A DNA stretch of 64,000 bases from G963556115 sp963678205 (GTDB lineage: Bacteria; Planctomycetota; SZUA-567): the NCBI GenBank assembly GCA_963678205.1, contig OY782760.1:496001-560000 (forward strand), given 5' to 3'. The notes below the pieces were generated by a model, which saw nothing but the letters and a program-made list of their open reading frames with translations, made no database searches and was not told where the DNA came from. A program made the translations under genes and the position numbers. Shown here piece after piece: positions 36,578 to 45,652 of this stretch (its first letter is position 1; every line of letters begins with the position of its first letter).

Positions 36578-37391
36578 TGTTCAATCCTATAGCAATGTTT
36601 AGTTTCGTTATATCGGCAACAAGTGTATTTGGTGTATCATCATTTGTTACAATACACAATTTCTGTCCTGAAAGTCTTTGTACAAAATCTCTTATTTTAA
36701 TACCTGTACCTGAAGCTATATTAATAATGCCAGTTTGATTATTATTCATTAATTTTAAAATATACCCTACCACCTCTTCTGCAGAAAGAAAATCCCTTAA
36801 ACAATCGGCTCCATATAAAAAGAAAGGTTTTGAAAGATCCTCAGTTGCTAGTCGATTTAATATGTTGGGATACAAAAATGGCGGTTTTTGTGTGTCATGA
36901 TAGTAACTAAATATTCTTCCACTACAAATGTTTATTCTACAAACTTCTGTATCACTAAATTGAGTGCAAATATTTTCTCCCATTAATTTTGTCTTCCCAT
37001 AAAGTGATATAGGTTCTGTTGGGTCTCCTTCATTAATTATTTTGTCTGAACTCTTATATACGTGAGATGAACTGGCATAAAAAAACCATTCACACTTGCT
37101 ATTATACTCATTTAATGCTTGTAAAAGATTAATTGTTCCTCCGACATTTATCGCATATGCTTGCATTGGATCATCCTTAACTTTATCCGTAGGAACTAAC
37201 GCAGCTAAATGTATAATATACTCGCACTCACTAGACTTTACCCATGAAGTAACATCATTTTTATCTGTGATGTCACCTTTAAAGCAACAATAAGAAATAC
37301 CCGTCTTTTCACACTCACTACAAAGAATCCTACCTAATACACCAGTTGACCCAGTAATGCCTAGCTTTTTTCCTTTATGTTGTATCTTCAA
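36570..37391 (-). CDS. NAD(P)-dependent nucleotide-sugar reductase/epimerase (extended SDR)
   Basis: 273 residues. An N-terminal Rossmann motif GITGSTGVLG (residues 11-20), the active-site Ser in ASSSHVY (about 106-112) and Tyr-x3-Lys in YGKTK (about 131-135) mark an extended short-chain dehydrogenase acting on a nucleotide sugar. It starts at TTG, the only start before the dinucleotide motif, with GGGGTG upstream. It overlaps the ColD-like gene by 8 bases, so the two act together. In colitose synthesis the partner is ColC, which epimerises C5 and reduces C4; a simple 4-reductase giving a D-sugar is the other option. Slightly short for the family (usually about 300). Confidence 0.78.
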   Translation of the reverse strand: MKIQHKGKKLGITGSTGVLGRILCSECEKTGISYCCFKGDITDKNDVTSWVKSSECEYIIHLAALVPTDKVKDDPMQAYAINVGGTINLLQALNEYNSKCEWFFYASSSHVYKSSDKIINEGDPTEPISLYGKTKLMGENICTQFSDTEVCRINICSGRIFSYYHDTQKPPFLYPNILNRLATEDLSKPFFLYGADCLRDFLSAEEVVGYILKLMNNNQTGIINIASGTGIKIRDFVQRLSGQKLCIVTNDDTPNTLVADITKLNIAIGLNNE

Positions 37392-37448
37392 AATACACCC
37401 CTAATTATAATCTTAACTACTTGTGAACTTCTTTGCCCAAAAATACTT

Positions 37449-38438
37449 TTAATACTTCCTTTTATACCAGTGCCTTTGCCTGTATTTTTCTTTTAATTTA
37501 TAAATTCCAAGAGCTGTTTTTATCTTAAATGAAAGCTTTTTTTGCTTAGGAGAAAGCCTTGCGGGACATAGACGTAGTTTAGGTTCAGAGGTTGGGTTAT
37601 AGTATTTATCTATCAATCTACAAATATATGGATATAATGTATGCTCTTCAACAAGCCGTTCTTTAGCATGTACAATTGCATCAAAATACTTGGTATAGTA
37701 ATCATCTCTAACAGCTTCTTCTATTCTCTCTAATGACCCTTTAAAGTCATTTTCATCTATTAGAATCATCGATTCTTTAGGAAAGTATTCTGTTATATTT
37801 GGACACCCCCAATATATAGGCATTGTCAAACACGCAAAACAATCTCCTATTTTCTCTGTACAATAATATGGTGTAGAGGAATTTTCCATTGCAATAGAAT
37901 ATTTATAAGAAAGTAAGGCTTCTTTTTTGTCGACAATATAATTATAGCCAATTCCAAAGCGCTGGTAATCCAACTCATGCTCATTTATATATTGCACAAA
38001 TTTAGTCCTTAATTTATGCCCTGGAAAATTATTCGCTATGCTAATTACAGCACTTACTTTATCTTGTTTTATTAAACTATCACCTAGCGTAAAATTCTTT
38101 ATTTCCTCAACACTTTGACCTGTAAGAGGAAGAATCGGATAACGGTCGTGAACAACTCTACCGGAAATATTCGTGTGCTCATTATTCCATTGTGTATTAA
38201 CAAAATCAAAGTATTTATAAGTCTCAGGAATATAACTATAATAATCTACAGGTGGCTCATATGGCAAGCACCAAAAACCTCCGTCACGACAATAGGTTTT
38301 TACTGGCTTCGCCATACCTACCGTATCCATTGTAATAAATATATCACATTCTTTTTCTTTACAACTAATAAACTCTATATCTTTTCGACCCGTTATATTA
38401 CCTGGATGTGATTCATACCCATTAATAATTACTCTCAT
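37449..38438 (-). CDS. Family 10 glycosyltransferase (fucosyltransferase-like)
   Basis: 329 residues. The C-terminal lobe carries the GT10 signature: YSIAMENSSTPYYCTEKIGD (about residues 178-197) followed by LTMPIYWGCPNITEYFP, and upstream YPILPLTG and ISIANNFPGHKL. GT10 enzymes are alpha-1,3/4-fucosyltransferases using GDP-L-fucose. The C-terminus is strongly basic (KLKEKYRQRHWYKRKY), like the membrane-binding tails of bacterial GT10 enzymes, though without obvious heptad repeats. With gmd and the ColD-like pair in the run, GDP-colitose (3-deoxy-L-fucose) is a likely donor; GDP-fucose is also possible, although no fcl is present. Confidence 0.87.
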   Translation of the reverse strand: MRVIINGYESHPGNITGRKDIEFISCKEKECDIFITMDTVGMAKPVKTYCRDGGFWCLPYEPPVDYYSYIPETYKYFDFVNTQWNNEHTNISGRVVHDRYPILPLTGQSVEEIKNFTLGDSLIKQDKVSAVISIANNFPGHKLRTKFVQYINEHELDYQRFGIGYNYIVDKKEALLSYKYSIAMENSSTPYYCTEKIGDCFACLTMPIYWGCPNITEYFPKESMILIDENDFKGSLERIEEAVRDDYYTKYFDAIVHAKERLVEEHTLYPYICRLIDKYYNPTSEPKLRLCPARLSPKQKKLSFKIKTALGIYKLKEKYRQRHWYKRKY

Positions 38439-38529
38439 TTTTTACCTTATATCAAATATAAATGAATAGACATTCCTAATTCAAGAATACACCTTACTCC
38501 TAATACAACATTTCTATTTAAATCAATAT

Positions 38530-39090
38530 TTATGGATATTGTTTTAAATATTCTTTCTCGAGGTGAAGTAAACCCCGTTTTCGTTCTTTAATTTTTCTTG
38601 CTGGAACACCTGCATATATTGCCCACTCATCTGTTGAATGTGTTATCATCGATAATGCACCAATAACTGTTCCTTCGGCCAAGGTTACACCTGGCATTAC
38701 AACAGAACCAGCTCCAATTAATACATGTTTCTTTAAAAAAACCTTCTCCTCTTTAAGATTTTTAAACTTTGCTGGAATTGTTGGATTTGTCATGGTTTGT
38801 CCACTATAATCATCACAATTGCAAAAAACATTACATCCATATGATAAACCAGAAAAATCATCAAACTCTACACCTACTTTGCTCCCGTTGACATTTGAAA
38901 ATACCGGTATATGTACATTTCTTCCTATTTTTACTTTCCCTGCTATTACACAAAAATCATCAATCCTTGAATTATCACCAATGCTTAACATTTCTGGATT
39001 TATAATCGATGCTTTTTCGCTAATTTTTACATTTTTACCAACTTTACTAATTCCCATGTTTAGAATTTGTAATTCTGTTAAAAATCCCAT
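38530..39090 (-). CDS. Left-handed beta-helix acyltransferase (hexapeptide acetyltransferase)
   Basis: 186 residues from the ATG at 39090, which AAGGAG precedes by 6 bases; the ATG six codons earlier lies inside the upstream gene's end and lacks such a site. Imperfect hexapeptide repeats (IGDNSRIDDFCVIAG, IGRNVHIPVFSNVNG, KHVLIGAGSVVMPGVTLAEG) build a trimeric left-handed helix, and GVPARKIKERKRG is the usual end. Such enzymes O- or N-acetylate sugars from acetyl-CoA. In this cluster it may acetylate a glycan residue or the amino sugar made by WecE; sequence cannot decide. Confidence 0.85.
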   Translation of the reverse strand: MGFLTELQILNMGISKVGKNVKISEKASIINPEMLSIGDNSRIDDFCVIAGKVKIGRNVHIPVFSNVNGSKVGVEFDDFSGLSYGCNVFCNCDDYSGQTMTNPTIPAKFKNLKEEKVFLKKHVLIGAGSVVMPGVTLAEGTVIGALSMITHSTDEWAIYAGVPARKIKERKRGLLHLEKEYLKQYP

Positions 39091-39100
39091 TGCTAACTCC

Positions 39101-40492
39101 TTAGTCATCTGTTTTTGTTTTAATAATTTCTAAATCATTAAATCCATAGTAGTTAGAAATACCATAATCCGCGTTTAATGGTGTTTTTAACAAAATGGGA
39201 TCTGCAAGGAACTCATTTAATCTCAAAACTCCATTATTATTAGTATCAAGTTGTTGCTTTTTAATGCTTTCATGCATTTCATGTGTATCTTGTAAAAATA
39301 TTGGTACATTATAAATTAAATCATAAATTGCTTTAGGTGGATTATTTACACACAAAAAAGCTAATAATGATAAAGCCAACAAAATCTTTTGTGAAGAAAT
39401 TTTCTTTCTAAAAATCTGTGCAATTTTTCTCTCAATAATATCTGAGAATTTACATAGCTGAGGAGCAAATAATACAGATAATGATAAAACTCCTATGAAG
39501 AATAAAACATACCATACACACATTAATCTTTGTACAGGAGGATTTCCTGTACCATAATAGTGTATCGCAGGAATAGCGTATAAGTTAACTACTAATGCTG
39601 CGGAATAGATCAATTTTGTTTTTAAACTAATTAAATGCAAAGATCTGATATGATATAATTTACTCATAAAAGGAGAGAACAATACGATACTTCCCCAAAT
39701 ATACGGATCAATAATACTTTGCAGAATACTTCTACTTCCAAATAATGCCCCATAAACCAATGAATATAAAAATTTCCCTGAATTAGGATAAGAGCTCATT
39801 CTTGAAGTATTACCGGCGAATACGAAAGTTAAAAGTAAGCAACAAATGGCGACAAGCAAGAGAATATAATGACGAAGACTGCATCTTGTATATATAATAT
39901 AGCAAGATGCAATTGTGATATTTGCAATAATAAAAGACTCTACCATTCCACTAGAATAAACTATCAACAGTATACAGGTAAGAAGAATCGTTTTTTTATA
40001 CTTATTAGTAGAGATGATAAACAACAAATACACGGTGGTAAACATTGCTCCCATAGCTGTCATATACGATATTCCTGTCGCATGCCAGTATATAGACTCA
40101 TCTAAAGTTGGTAAACCACGTATTATACCCACTATTACTAAAAAAGTGGTTAGTAACGTGTTTCTTACAGAAATCTTGCTGCTTACCGCACATTTTACTG
40201 CGCACCAAATTCCAAATGCAAATATAAAAAAATCTAAAATTAATCCAACAGAATATGGTAAGGACATACCATTCAGTGTTTTATACCATATATAGTTAAC
40301 AAGTGGTACCGAGTATCTCATACCCCAATTATTTAAGAACCCTAGTATGGTATCAAATAACCCATCTGCATTATTTGTTGGTGTAAAAATATAGTCGTCT
40401 GCCGCTGGCGCAGCAAAAAAAATAAAACTAAAAAGCAACAAAAACACAAGCGTGTGTGTCACTTTGTAGTACCGTACTACATTTATATTCAC
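39101..40492 (-). CDS. Polytopic membrane protein, DUF6056/GtrII-like
   Basis: 463 residues starting at GTG with GAGGAT upstream. Around ten hydrophobic spans. After the first span comes FAAPAADDYIFTPTNNADG, an acidic A(D)DY loop seen in the DUF6056 and GT-C type glycosyltransferase groups, where an Asp of the first periplasmic loop binds a lipid-linked donor. The C-terminal part is a small soluble region. It may transfer a sugar from undecaprenyl phosphate on the outer face, or act as a polymerase-like protein. The GtrB-like gene at 41787 could supply its donor. Confidence 0.65.
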   Translation of the reverse strand: MNINVVRYYKVTHTLVFLLLFSFIFFAAPAADDYIFTPTNNADGLFDTILGFLNNWGMRYSVPLVNYIWYKTLNGMSLPYSVGLILDFFIFAFGIWCAVKCAVSSKISVRNTLLTTFLVIVGIIRGLPTLDESIYWHATGISYMTAMGAMFTTVYLLFIISTNKYKKTILLTCILLIVYSSGMVESFIIANITIASCYIIYTRCSLRHYILLLVAICCLLLTFVFAGNTSRMSSYPNSGKFLYSLVYGALFGSRSILQSIIDPYIWGSIVLFSPFMSKLYHIRSLHLISLKTKLIYSAALVVNLYAIPAIHYYGTGNPPVQRLMCVWYVLFFIGVLSLSVLFAPQLCKFSDIIERKIAQIFRKKISSQKILLALSLLAFLCVNNPPKAIYDLIYNVPIFLQDTHEMHESIKKQQLDTNNNGVLRLNEFLADPILLKTPLNADYGISNYYGFNDLEIIKTKTDD

Positions 40493-40612
40493 TTTATTAT
40501 CCTCAATAAAAAGAAAATTTTAAACTTCACAAAATGACAACCCCTTGCCACCTCCTCATTCACATAATTTCATACTAGATTCTACATTTTATTTACCTAA
40601 AACAGCTACACT

Positions 40613-41704
40613 TTATTCTTCAAAATTTTTAAGAACATCGTAACCATGATCTTGGCAAAGAGTATTTCGCTTTACCTCTGCAACATCTGCGTCCATCATA
40701 TCTTTAACTAATTCTTCAAATGATGTCTCAGGAACCCAGCCAAGCTTCTCTTTAGCTTTTGTTGGGTCACCAAGTAGGGTTTCTACCTCACATGGTCTAA
40801 AGTACCTTGGGTCTGCCTCCACAATGCATTTGCCTGTTGCATTGTCATACCCTTTTTCATCAATCCCTTCGCCTTCCCAACGGATATCTATACCAGCTTC
40901 TTTACAAGCACACTCTACAAAGTATCTTACTGAGTACTGTTTGCCAGTAGCAATTACGTAATCATCCGGTTCGTCCTGTTGTAGCATTAGCCACATCATC
41001 TTTACATAGTCTTTTGCATGTCCCCAGTCTCTCAGTGCATCCATATTACCAAGGTAGAGTTTATCTTGTTGTCCGTATTTGATTCTTGCGATTGCTCGAG
41101 TAATCTTACGGGTAACAAATGTCTCACCACGCCTAGGTGACTCATGGTTGAATAAAATCCCATTACATGCGTAGATACCGTAAGATTCACGGTAATTTAC
41201 TGTAATCCAGTAGCCATAAAGTTTTGCAACTCCATATGGTGAGCGAGGATAGAATGGGGTTGTCTCTTTCTGCGGAATCTCTTGCACCTTGCCGTACAGC
41301 TCTGAGGTTGAGGCTTGGTATACTCTGGTCTTTTCGGTCATATTAAGAATACGTAGAGCTTCTAGTAGTCTCATTGTACCGCCTGCATCAACATCTAATG
41401 TATACTCAGGTGAATCAAAGGATACCTTTACATGGCTTTGAGCACCGAGGTTGTAGATTTCATCTGGCTGTATTTCTTGAATAATTCTAATTAGGCTTGT
41501 AGAATCTGATAGATCGCCATAATGGAGAAAAAACCTAGAAGAATTATCATGTAGATCTTTATATATATAATTTATTCTCTCTGTATTGAACGAAGAACTT
41601 CGCCTCTTTATGCCATGAACTATGTATTCCTTCTCAAGTAAAAACTCTGCTAAGTATGAGCCATCTTGCCCTGTAATACCTGTTATTAACGCAATTTTAC
41701 TCAT
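40613..41704 (-). CDS. gmd: GDP-mannose 4,6-dehydratase
   Basis: 363 residues from the ATG at 41704 (MSKIALITG), with GGAGTG 6 bases before it; a start 18 codons upstream would add a sequence absent from the family. The dinucleotide motif GITGQDG (residues 9-15), the catalytic Thr/Ser region (STSELYGKV), Tyr-x3-Lys (YGVAKLYG) and RRGETFVTRKITRA are all in place. It makes GDP-4-keto-6-deoxy-D-mannose, the common precursor of GDP-fucose, GDP-rhamnose, GDP-perosamine and GDP-colitose. With the ColD-like enzyme and reductase in the same run, the colitose-type branch is favoured. It ends in an extra acidic tail (NTLCQDHGYDVLKNFEE). Confidence 0.97.
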   Translation of the reverse strand: MSKIALITGITGQDGSYLAEFLLEKEYIVHGIKRRSSSFNTERINYIYKDLHDNSSRFFLHYGDLSDSTSLIRIIQEIQPDEIYNLGAQSHVKVSFDSPEYTLDVDAGGTMRLLEALRILNMTEKTRVYQASTSELYGKVQEIPQKETTPFYPRSPYGVAKLYGYWITVNYRESYGIYACNGILFNHESPRRGETFVTRKITRAIARIKYGQQDKLYLGNMDALRDWGHAKDYVKMMWLMLQQDEPDDYVIATGKQYSVRYFVECACKEAGIDIRWEGEGIDEKGYDNATGKCIVEADPRYFRPCEVETLLGDPTKAKEKLGWVPETSFEELVKDMMDADVAEVKRNTLCQDHGYDVLKNFEE

Positions 41705-41786
41705 TACAACACTCCGTCTGCTATATACCCCAAAAATATATTTTAGTATTAACTTCATTGCTTCAAAAGTACTTCAAAAATCCCGT

Positions 41787-42728
41787 TTATTCCTGCATCT
41801 CCTTATAATTTATAATTTCTTTAACAATCGTGAAAGGTCTATTTTTTACTTCAACAAATATCTTTGAAATATAAATTGAAGACAATCCAAGAAAGAATAT
41901 CATTACTCCACCTATAAACCATACTGACGCCATAAGTGATGTCCACCCCACAATCGGCACCCCCATTATAAAATATTTTGCAATTAAATATAAAATATAT
42001 AGTATTGAGCCACCAGACACCATAGTTCCTGTATAAAAAATAAAATACAAAGGCTTATTACTAAAGCTTGTAATAGAATTTAATGCAAGAACACATTTCT
42101 TTTTAAATGAATATGTTGTTTCGCTACATGATTCTTTTTTTACTGTAATTGCTTCTTGTTTATAGCCTGTAAATAAAGCCAAACAATGAAACATTGGCTC
42201 ATATTCAGTGTGTTGTAACAAGGCATGTAGGTATTTTTTCCGCATCAACCTTATAGTCAATACATTTTTAGGTAAATTTATATCCGCAAACTTATTAAAG
42301 ATCCAATAAAAAATAGCACCTGATATTCTCTCAAATAAATTTCCTTTACGGTTTTGCTGCACACCATAGATTACATCTGAGTTGCTATCCTCTAGCTTAG
42401 CCATAAATTTTGACAACAACTCTGGGGCTTCTTCGAGATCAGAATCAATTAAAAAAATATAATCTCCTGTCGCATACTTCAACCCTGTAAACATAGCTTT
42501 ATGATGTCCAAAGTTTTTACTAAGATTTATTAGAGTAAGGCGCTGATCCTTTTCACAAAGTTCTCTGGCTACTTCCAGCGAATTATCCGGAGAGCCATCA
42601 TTCACCATTATGATTTCAATATCACAAAATAATTTTTCTGCAGAATTGACAATTCGTTCATAAAACTCTTTAATATGTGATTCTGAACAATATAATGTCG
42701 TTACAATAGATAATTTATTGTTGTTCAA
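41787..42728 (-). CDS. GtrB/DPM1-like polyprenyl-phosphate glycosyltransferase
   Basis: 313 residues: a GT2 domain (LSIVTTLYCSESHIKEFYER, LIDSDLEEAPELL near residue 95, NFGHHKAMFTGLKYATGDY) and two C-terminal membrane helices (about 225-250 and 263-288), the layout of bactoprenol-glucosyltransferase GtrB and dolichol-phosphate mannose synthase. These load a single sugar on undecaprenyl phosphate for use outside the membrane. The start is TTG with GAGGAC upstream. Its product could feed the GT-C-like membrane protein at 39101. Confidence 0.9.
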   Translation of the reverse strand: MNNNKLSIVTTLYCSESHIKEFYERIVNSAEKLFCDIEIIMVNDGSPDNSLEVARELCEKDQRLTLINLSKNFGHHKAMFTGLKYATGDYIFLIDSDLEEAPELLSKFMAKLEDSNSDVIYGVQQNRKGNLFERISGAIFYWIFNKFADINLPKNVLTIRLMRKKYLHALLQHTEYEPMFHCLALFTGYKQEAITVKKESCSETTYSFKKKCVLALNSITSFSNKPLYFIFYTGTMVSGGSILYILYLIAKYFIMGVPIVGWTSLMASVWFIGGVMIFFLGLSSIYISKIFVEVKNRPFTIVKEIINYKEMQE

Positions 42729-42747
42729 ATTAGTCCTCTTTATATTA

Positions 42748-43875
42748 TTACGAACTTCGGAAGTACTTATGTACTATGTTTTGTATATGATCTAACTCAG
42801 ACTCTGTCAGTTGATAAAACATTGGTAAACGCAGAAGAGTTTCTGAAATCTTATTTGTTACAGGCATTTTAGATGGAGTTCTTCCAAACTTACGACCAGC
42901 AATAGAACTGTGCAATGGTATATAATGAAATACTGTATGAATTCCACTTTCTCTCATATAATCGATGAAATCTGTTCTAGATTCAACACTATCAAATACA
43001 ATATGATACATATGCGAATTGCAATCACACTCATCAGGTATATACGGTAGTTGTACCTTATCAGAGTAATTACCGAATAAATCATGATAGAAATTCCAAA
43101 TTTCTTTGCGTTTCATATTTATCTGAGTAGCATGCTCAAGTTGAGCATAAAGAAAAGCTGCAATCATATCGCTAGGCAAATAAGAAGATCCAATATCAAC
43201 CCAGCTATACTTGTCTACCTCTCCCCTAAAAAATGCTGTTCTATTTGTTCCCTTCTCTCTTATTATCTCTGCTCTATTACTAAACTCTTGATCATTAATT
43301 AATAGTGCTCCCCCCTCTCCTGAAATAATATTTTTGGTTTCATGAAAGCTTAGAGCTGCAAAATCTCCAAATGTTCCTAGATTTCTTCCTTTATATTTTG
43401 AAAGAATAGCCTGTGCTGCATCCTCGATTACATATAAGTTATGCCTTTTTGCTATACCCATGATACTGTCCATTTCACATGCAACACCAGCATAATGAAC
43501 TAAGCATATTGCTTTTGTCTTTGGAGTTATGGCACTTTTAATCTTAGTCTCATCAATATTCATTGTATCATTTCGAATATCAACAAATACAGGGACAGCC
43601 CCTCTTAAAACAAAAGCATTAGCTGTAGAGACAAAAGTATATGAAGGCATAATAACTTCATCGCCGGGCTGTAAATCAAGCAAAAGTGCGCACATCTCCA
43701 GCGCACCAGTGCATGAATGAGTCAACAAAGCTTTTTTACACCCTATACCATCTTCGAGCCATTTATGGCATTTTTTTGTATAATATCCATCTCCGCAGAT
43801 AGCCTTACGGTCTACTGCATCAATAATATACTCCATCTCTTTATCAAGAATAAATGGCTTGTTAAAAGGTATCAT
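42748..43875 (-). CDS. wecE: dTDP-4-amino-4,6-dideoxygalactose transaminase
   Basis: 375 residues from the ATG at 43875 (MIPFNKPFI), close to the 376 of E. coli WecE/RffA; GGAG lies 5 bases upstream. The PLP lysine is Lys181 in SFHETKNIISGEGGA and the pyridine-binding Asp is in VIEDAAQ (about 149-155). Long identical stretches with the enterobacterial enzyme (GDEVIMPSYTFVSTANAF, HYAGVACEMD) make the call firm. It converts dTDP-4-keto-6-deoxy-D-glucose to dTDP-4-amino-4,6-dideoxygalactose (Fuc4N) with glutamate. RmlA/RmlB for the precursor are not in the window. First gene of the visible minus-strand polysaccharide run. Confidence 0.95.
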   Translation of the reverse strand: MIPFNKPFILDKEMEYIIDAVDRKAICGDGYYTKKCHKWLEDGIGCKKALLTHSCTGALEMCALLLDLQPGDEVIMPSYTFVSTANAFVLRGAVPVFVDIRNDTMNIDETKIKSAITPKTKAICLVHYAGVACEMDSIMGIAKRHNLYVIEDAAQAILSKYKGRNLGTFGDFAALSFHETKNIISGEGGALLINDQEFSNRAEIIREKGTNRTAFFRGEVDKYSWVDIGSSYLPSDMIAAFLYAQLEHATQINMKRKEIWNFYHDLFGNYSDKVQLPYIPDECDCNSHMYHIVFDSVESRTDFIDYMRESGIHTVFHYIPLHSSIAGRKFGRTPSKMPVTNKISETLLRLPMFYQLTESELDHIQNIVHKYFRSS

Positions 43876-43987
43876 CCTCTCTCCATTCGTTTTTAAATTT
43901 AATTTAAACACAATGTCACATCAATAAGTATTGCTTTTCACCATCACAAAAAAATCCTTTACACTGCCTTTAATGAACACCTATTAC

Positions 43988-44162
43988 ACTGCTATGCTTC
44001 TTTGACACTCTTTTGAGCTGAGATAACCCAAGTATTGGTGATTCCTAAATCTATTATAGTATATCTATATATCAAAACAACACTATTTTGTCTTCTTCAA
44101 TACTACGGCATACCCTTTCTCAAAGCTACACATATATCACCTCCTGCAAGAAGTTTCTCTTA
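43988..44162 (-). pseudogene. Degenerate 3' remnant of an IS3-family orfB
   Basis: The stretch resembles the 3' end of the IS orfB directly beside it (compare GCTGAGATAACCCAAGTATT here with CTGAGATAACCCAAATATTG at 44421), covering the C-terminal helices (YLGYLS, RRRHQ). It is heavily mutated, with no open frame. It shows that an older element sat here before the present copy. From 44163 to 44331 I see nothing else. Confidence 0.65.
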
Positions 44163-44370
44163 TTAGCTACTAAATGAGCTGCCCTTAAATTATTGATTTT
44201 ACAAGCAGAAATCATAAAATATTTATATAATCTTTCACATATTTTAAGGATAATTTTATGTTATTTAGAGTGTTAAAACTATAGCGCTATTTATTCAAAT
44301 ATAAATTTAGATTTTTTGGTATGATTGCAATTGCAGTGACCTAGGTTTGGTGGACAACCACCTTTAACCT

Positions 44371-45242
44371 CTAAGCCACATTGCTATGCTTCTGTTCATA
44401 CTCTTCTGGACTGAGATAACCCAAATATTGATGACGCCTACGTCTATTATAGAATATCTCTATGTACCAGAATAACTCTTTTTTTACGTCTTCAATATTA
44501 TCATATACTCTTCCTCTAATCAACTCATATTTAAGCTTCTGGAAGAAGTTTTCTTGAACCGTATTACTCCAAGGATCGCCTTTAGGACTTATGCTACTCT
44601 CAATGCCATGTGATAATAGAAAGTCTTGTGTCTCATCACTGCTAAATTGAGTTCCTCTATCACTATGAAATAATACATACCCATTTATCATTCTTTGCTC
44701 AAGCGCATTCTCCAGTGATTGGCACACAAAAGCTGAGTTTGGGTCTGTACTAACTGACCATCCAACCACTTTTCTAGAGAACAAATCCATCATGGTACAT
44801 AGGTATAGCCAACCCTCTTTTGTCTTTATCTGAGTTATATCCCCACACCATTTGAGGTTGATTTCGGAAGTGTTGTAATTCCTATCCAACCTGTTCCTAG
44901 GATACTCAAACATATTACTGTCATCATCAGAAATATGTCTGTATTTCTTCTTTGCACAGCTAAACAACTCATTGTCACGCATTACTTTACGTAAAGTATC
45001 TTTCGAGCATGATACCTCTGGGATTTCATTTACAAAATCTTCGTGAATCTTTCTGTAGCCATAGATACTGTTGGACTTACGATAGAATACTTAGCATGAA
45101 ATGCTATTACTTCTCTCTTCTGCTCAGTCGCAGATGGCTTTCTATTAAGATGCTTATAGTAACCACTTTTACTTACTTTGAGAACCTTGCATATTCTCAC
45201 TATTGGATATTCATTTTTATGAGAATAAATCCAGGCGTACTT
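44371..45242 (-). pseudogene. IS3-family transposase OrfB with a one-base deletion (copy A)
   Basis: The frame beginning KYAWIYSHKNEYPIVRICKV runs about 50 codons. Near 45091 one base is missing, so the frame breaks; the next frame continues VFYRKSNSIYGYRKIHEDF and on to 44371. The DDE core is intact after the break: LKWCGDITQIK and MDLFSRKVVGW, HSDRGTQFSS, GDPWSNTVQENFFQKLKYEL. A -1 slip from orfA would reach only the first part, so full OrfAB should not be made. Confidence 0.85.
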
Positions 45243-45529
45243 TATAGGCTCTCCTTCGCAAAGAACGCTGCTGCTTTTTTTAATATTTCATGTTCCTCTT
45301 TTAATATCTTCATCTCTTTTCTGAGTTTTGCCAGTTCTACTGCTTCTGGTGTGAGAACTGGAACAGTTGGTTTTTTGGAATCTCCGTTTAATTTCAAAAC
45401 CCAATCTCTAATTGTAACAACTGAAACGCCAACTTCCCTAGCTGCGTGAGAGTATGAATACCCTTGATTCGTTACAAGTTTTACTGATTCTTCTTTGAAT
45501 TCCCTTGAATACTTCTTTTGCTTTGCCAT
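45242..45529 (-). CDS. IS3-family transposase OrfA (copy A)
   Basis: 95 residues from the ATG at 45529 (MAKQKKYSREFKEESVKL), which AGGAG precedes by 6 bases. HTH_Tnp_1 helix-turn-helix (YSHAAREVGVSVVTIRDWVL) and a C-terminal leucine-zipper (LRKEMKILKEEHEILKKAAA). An A-AAA-AAA run in the ILKKAAA codons is a likely -1 slip site into orfB. Identical to the copy at 56999-57286. Confidence 0.9.
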   Translation of the reverse strand: MAKQKKYSREFKEESVKLVTNQGYSYSHAAREVGVSVVTIRDWVLKLNGDSKKPTVPVLTPEAVELAKLRKEMKILKEEHEILKKAAAFFAKESL

Positions 45530-45652
45530 GATAGACTCCTTTCGATTTATTATATATATCATTAAATCGGTTGTCCACCAAATCTAGGTCACTGCAAGGT
45601 GATTTAGAAATCAAATACGTCTAATTAAAGCCTTTGAGCAACCTCTTGCTAG

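Larger units (their letters stand above)
44332..45596 (-). mobile_element. IS3-family insertion sequence, copy A (identical to copy at 56932-58196)
   Basis: 1265 bases with near-perfect inverted ends of about 28 bases: TGCAGTGACCTAGGTTTGGT at 44332 and, read inward from 45596, TGCAGTGACCTAGATTTGGT. All reading frames give proteins identical to those of the plus-strand copy at 56932-58196, so the two are the same sequence in inverted orientation. Both carry the same orfB frameshift. No target duplication could be recognised at either copy. Confidence 0.92.

Noticed and set aside
45009..45449. 146-residue open frames antisense to the IS3-family copies (also at 57079-57519)
   Set aside because: They are mirror frames of orfA/orfB with no ribosome site and exist only because both IS copies are identical.
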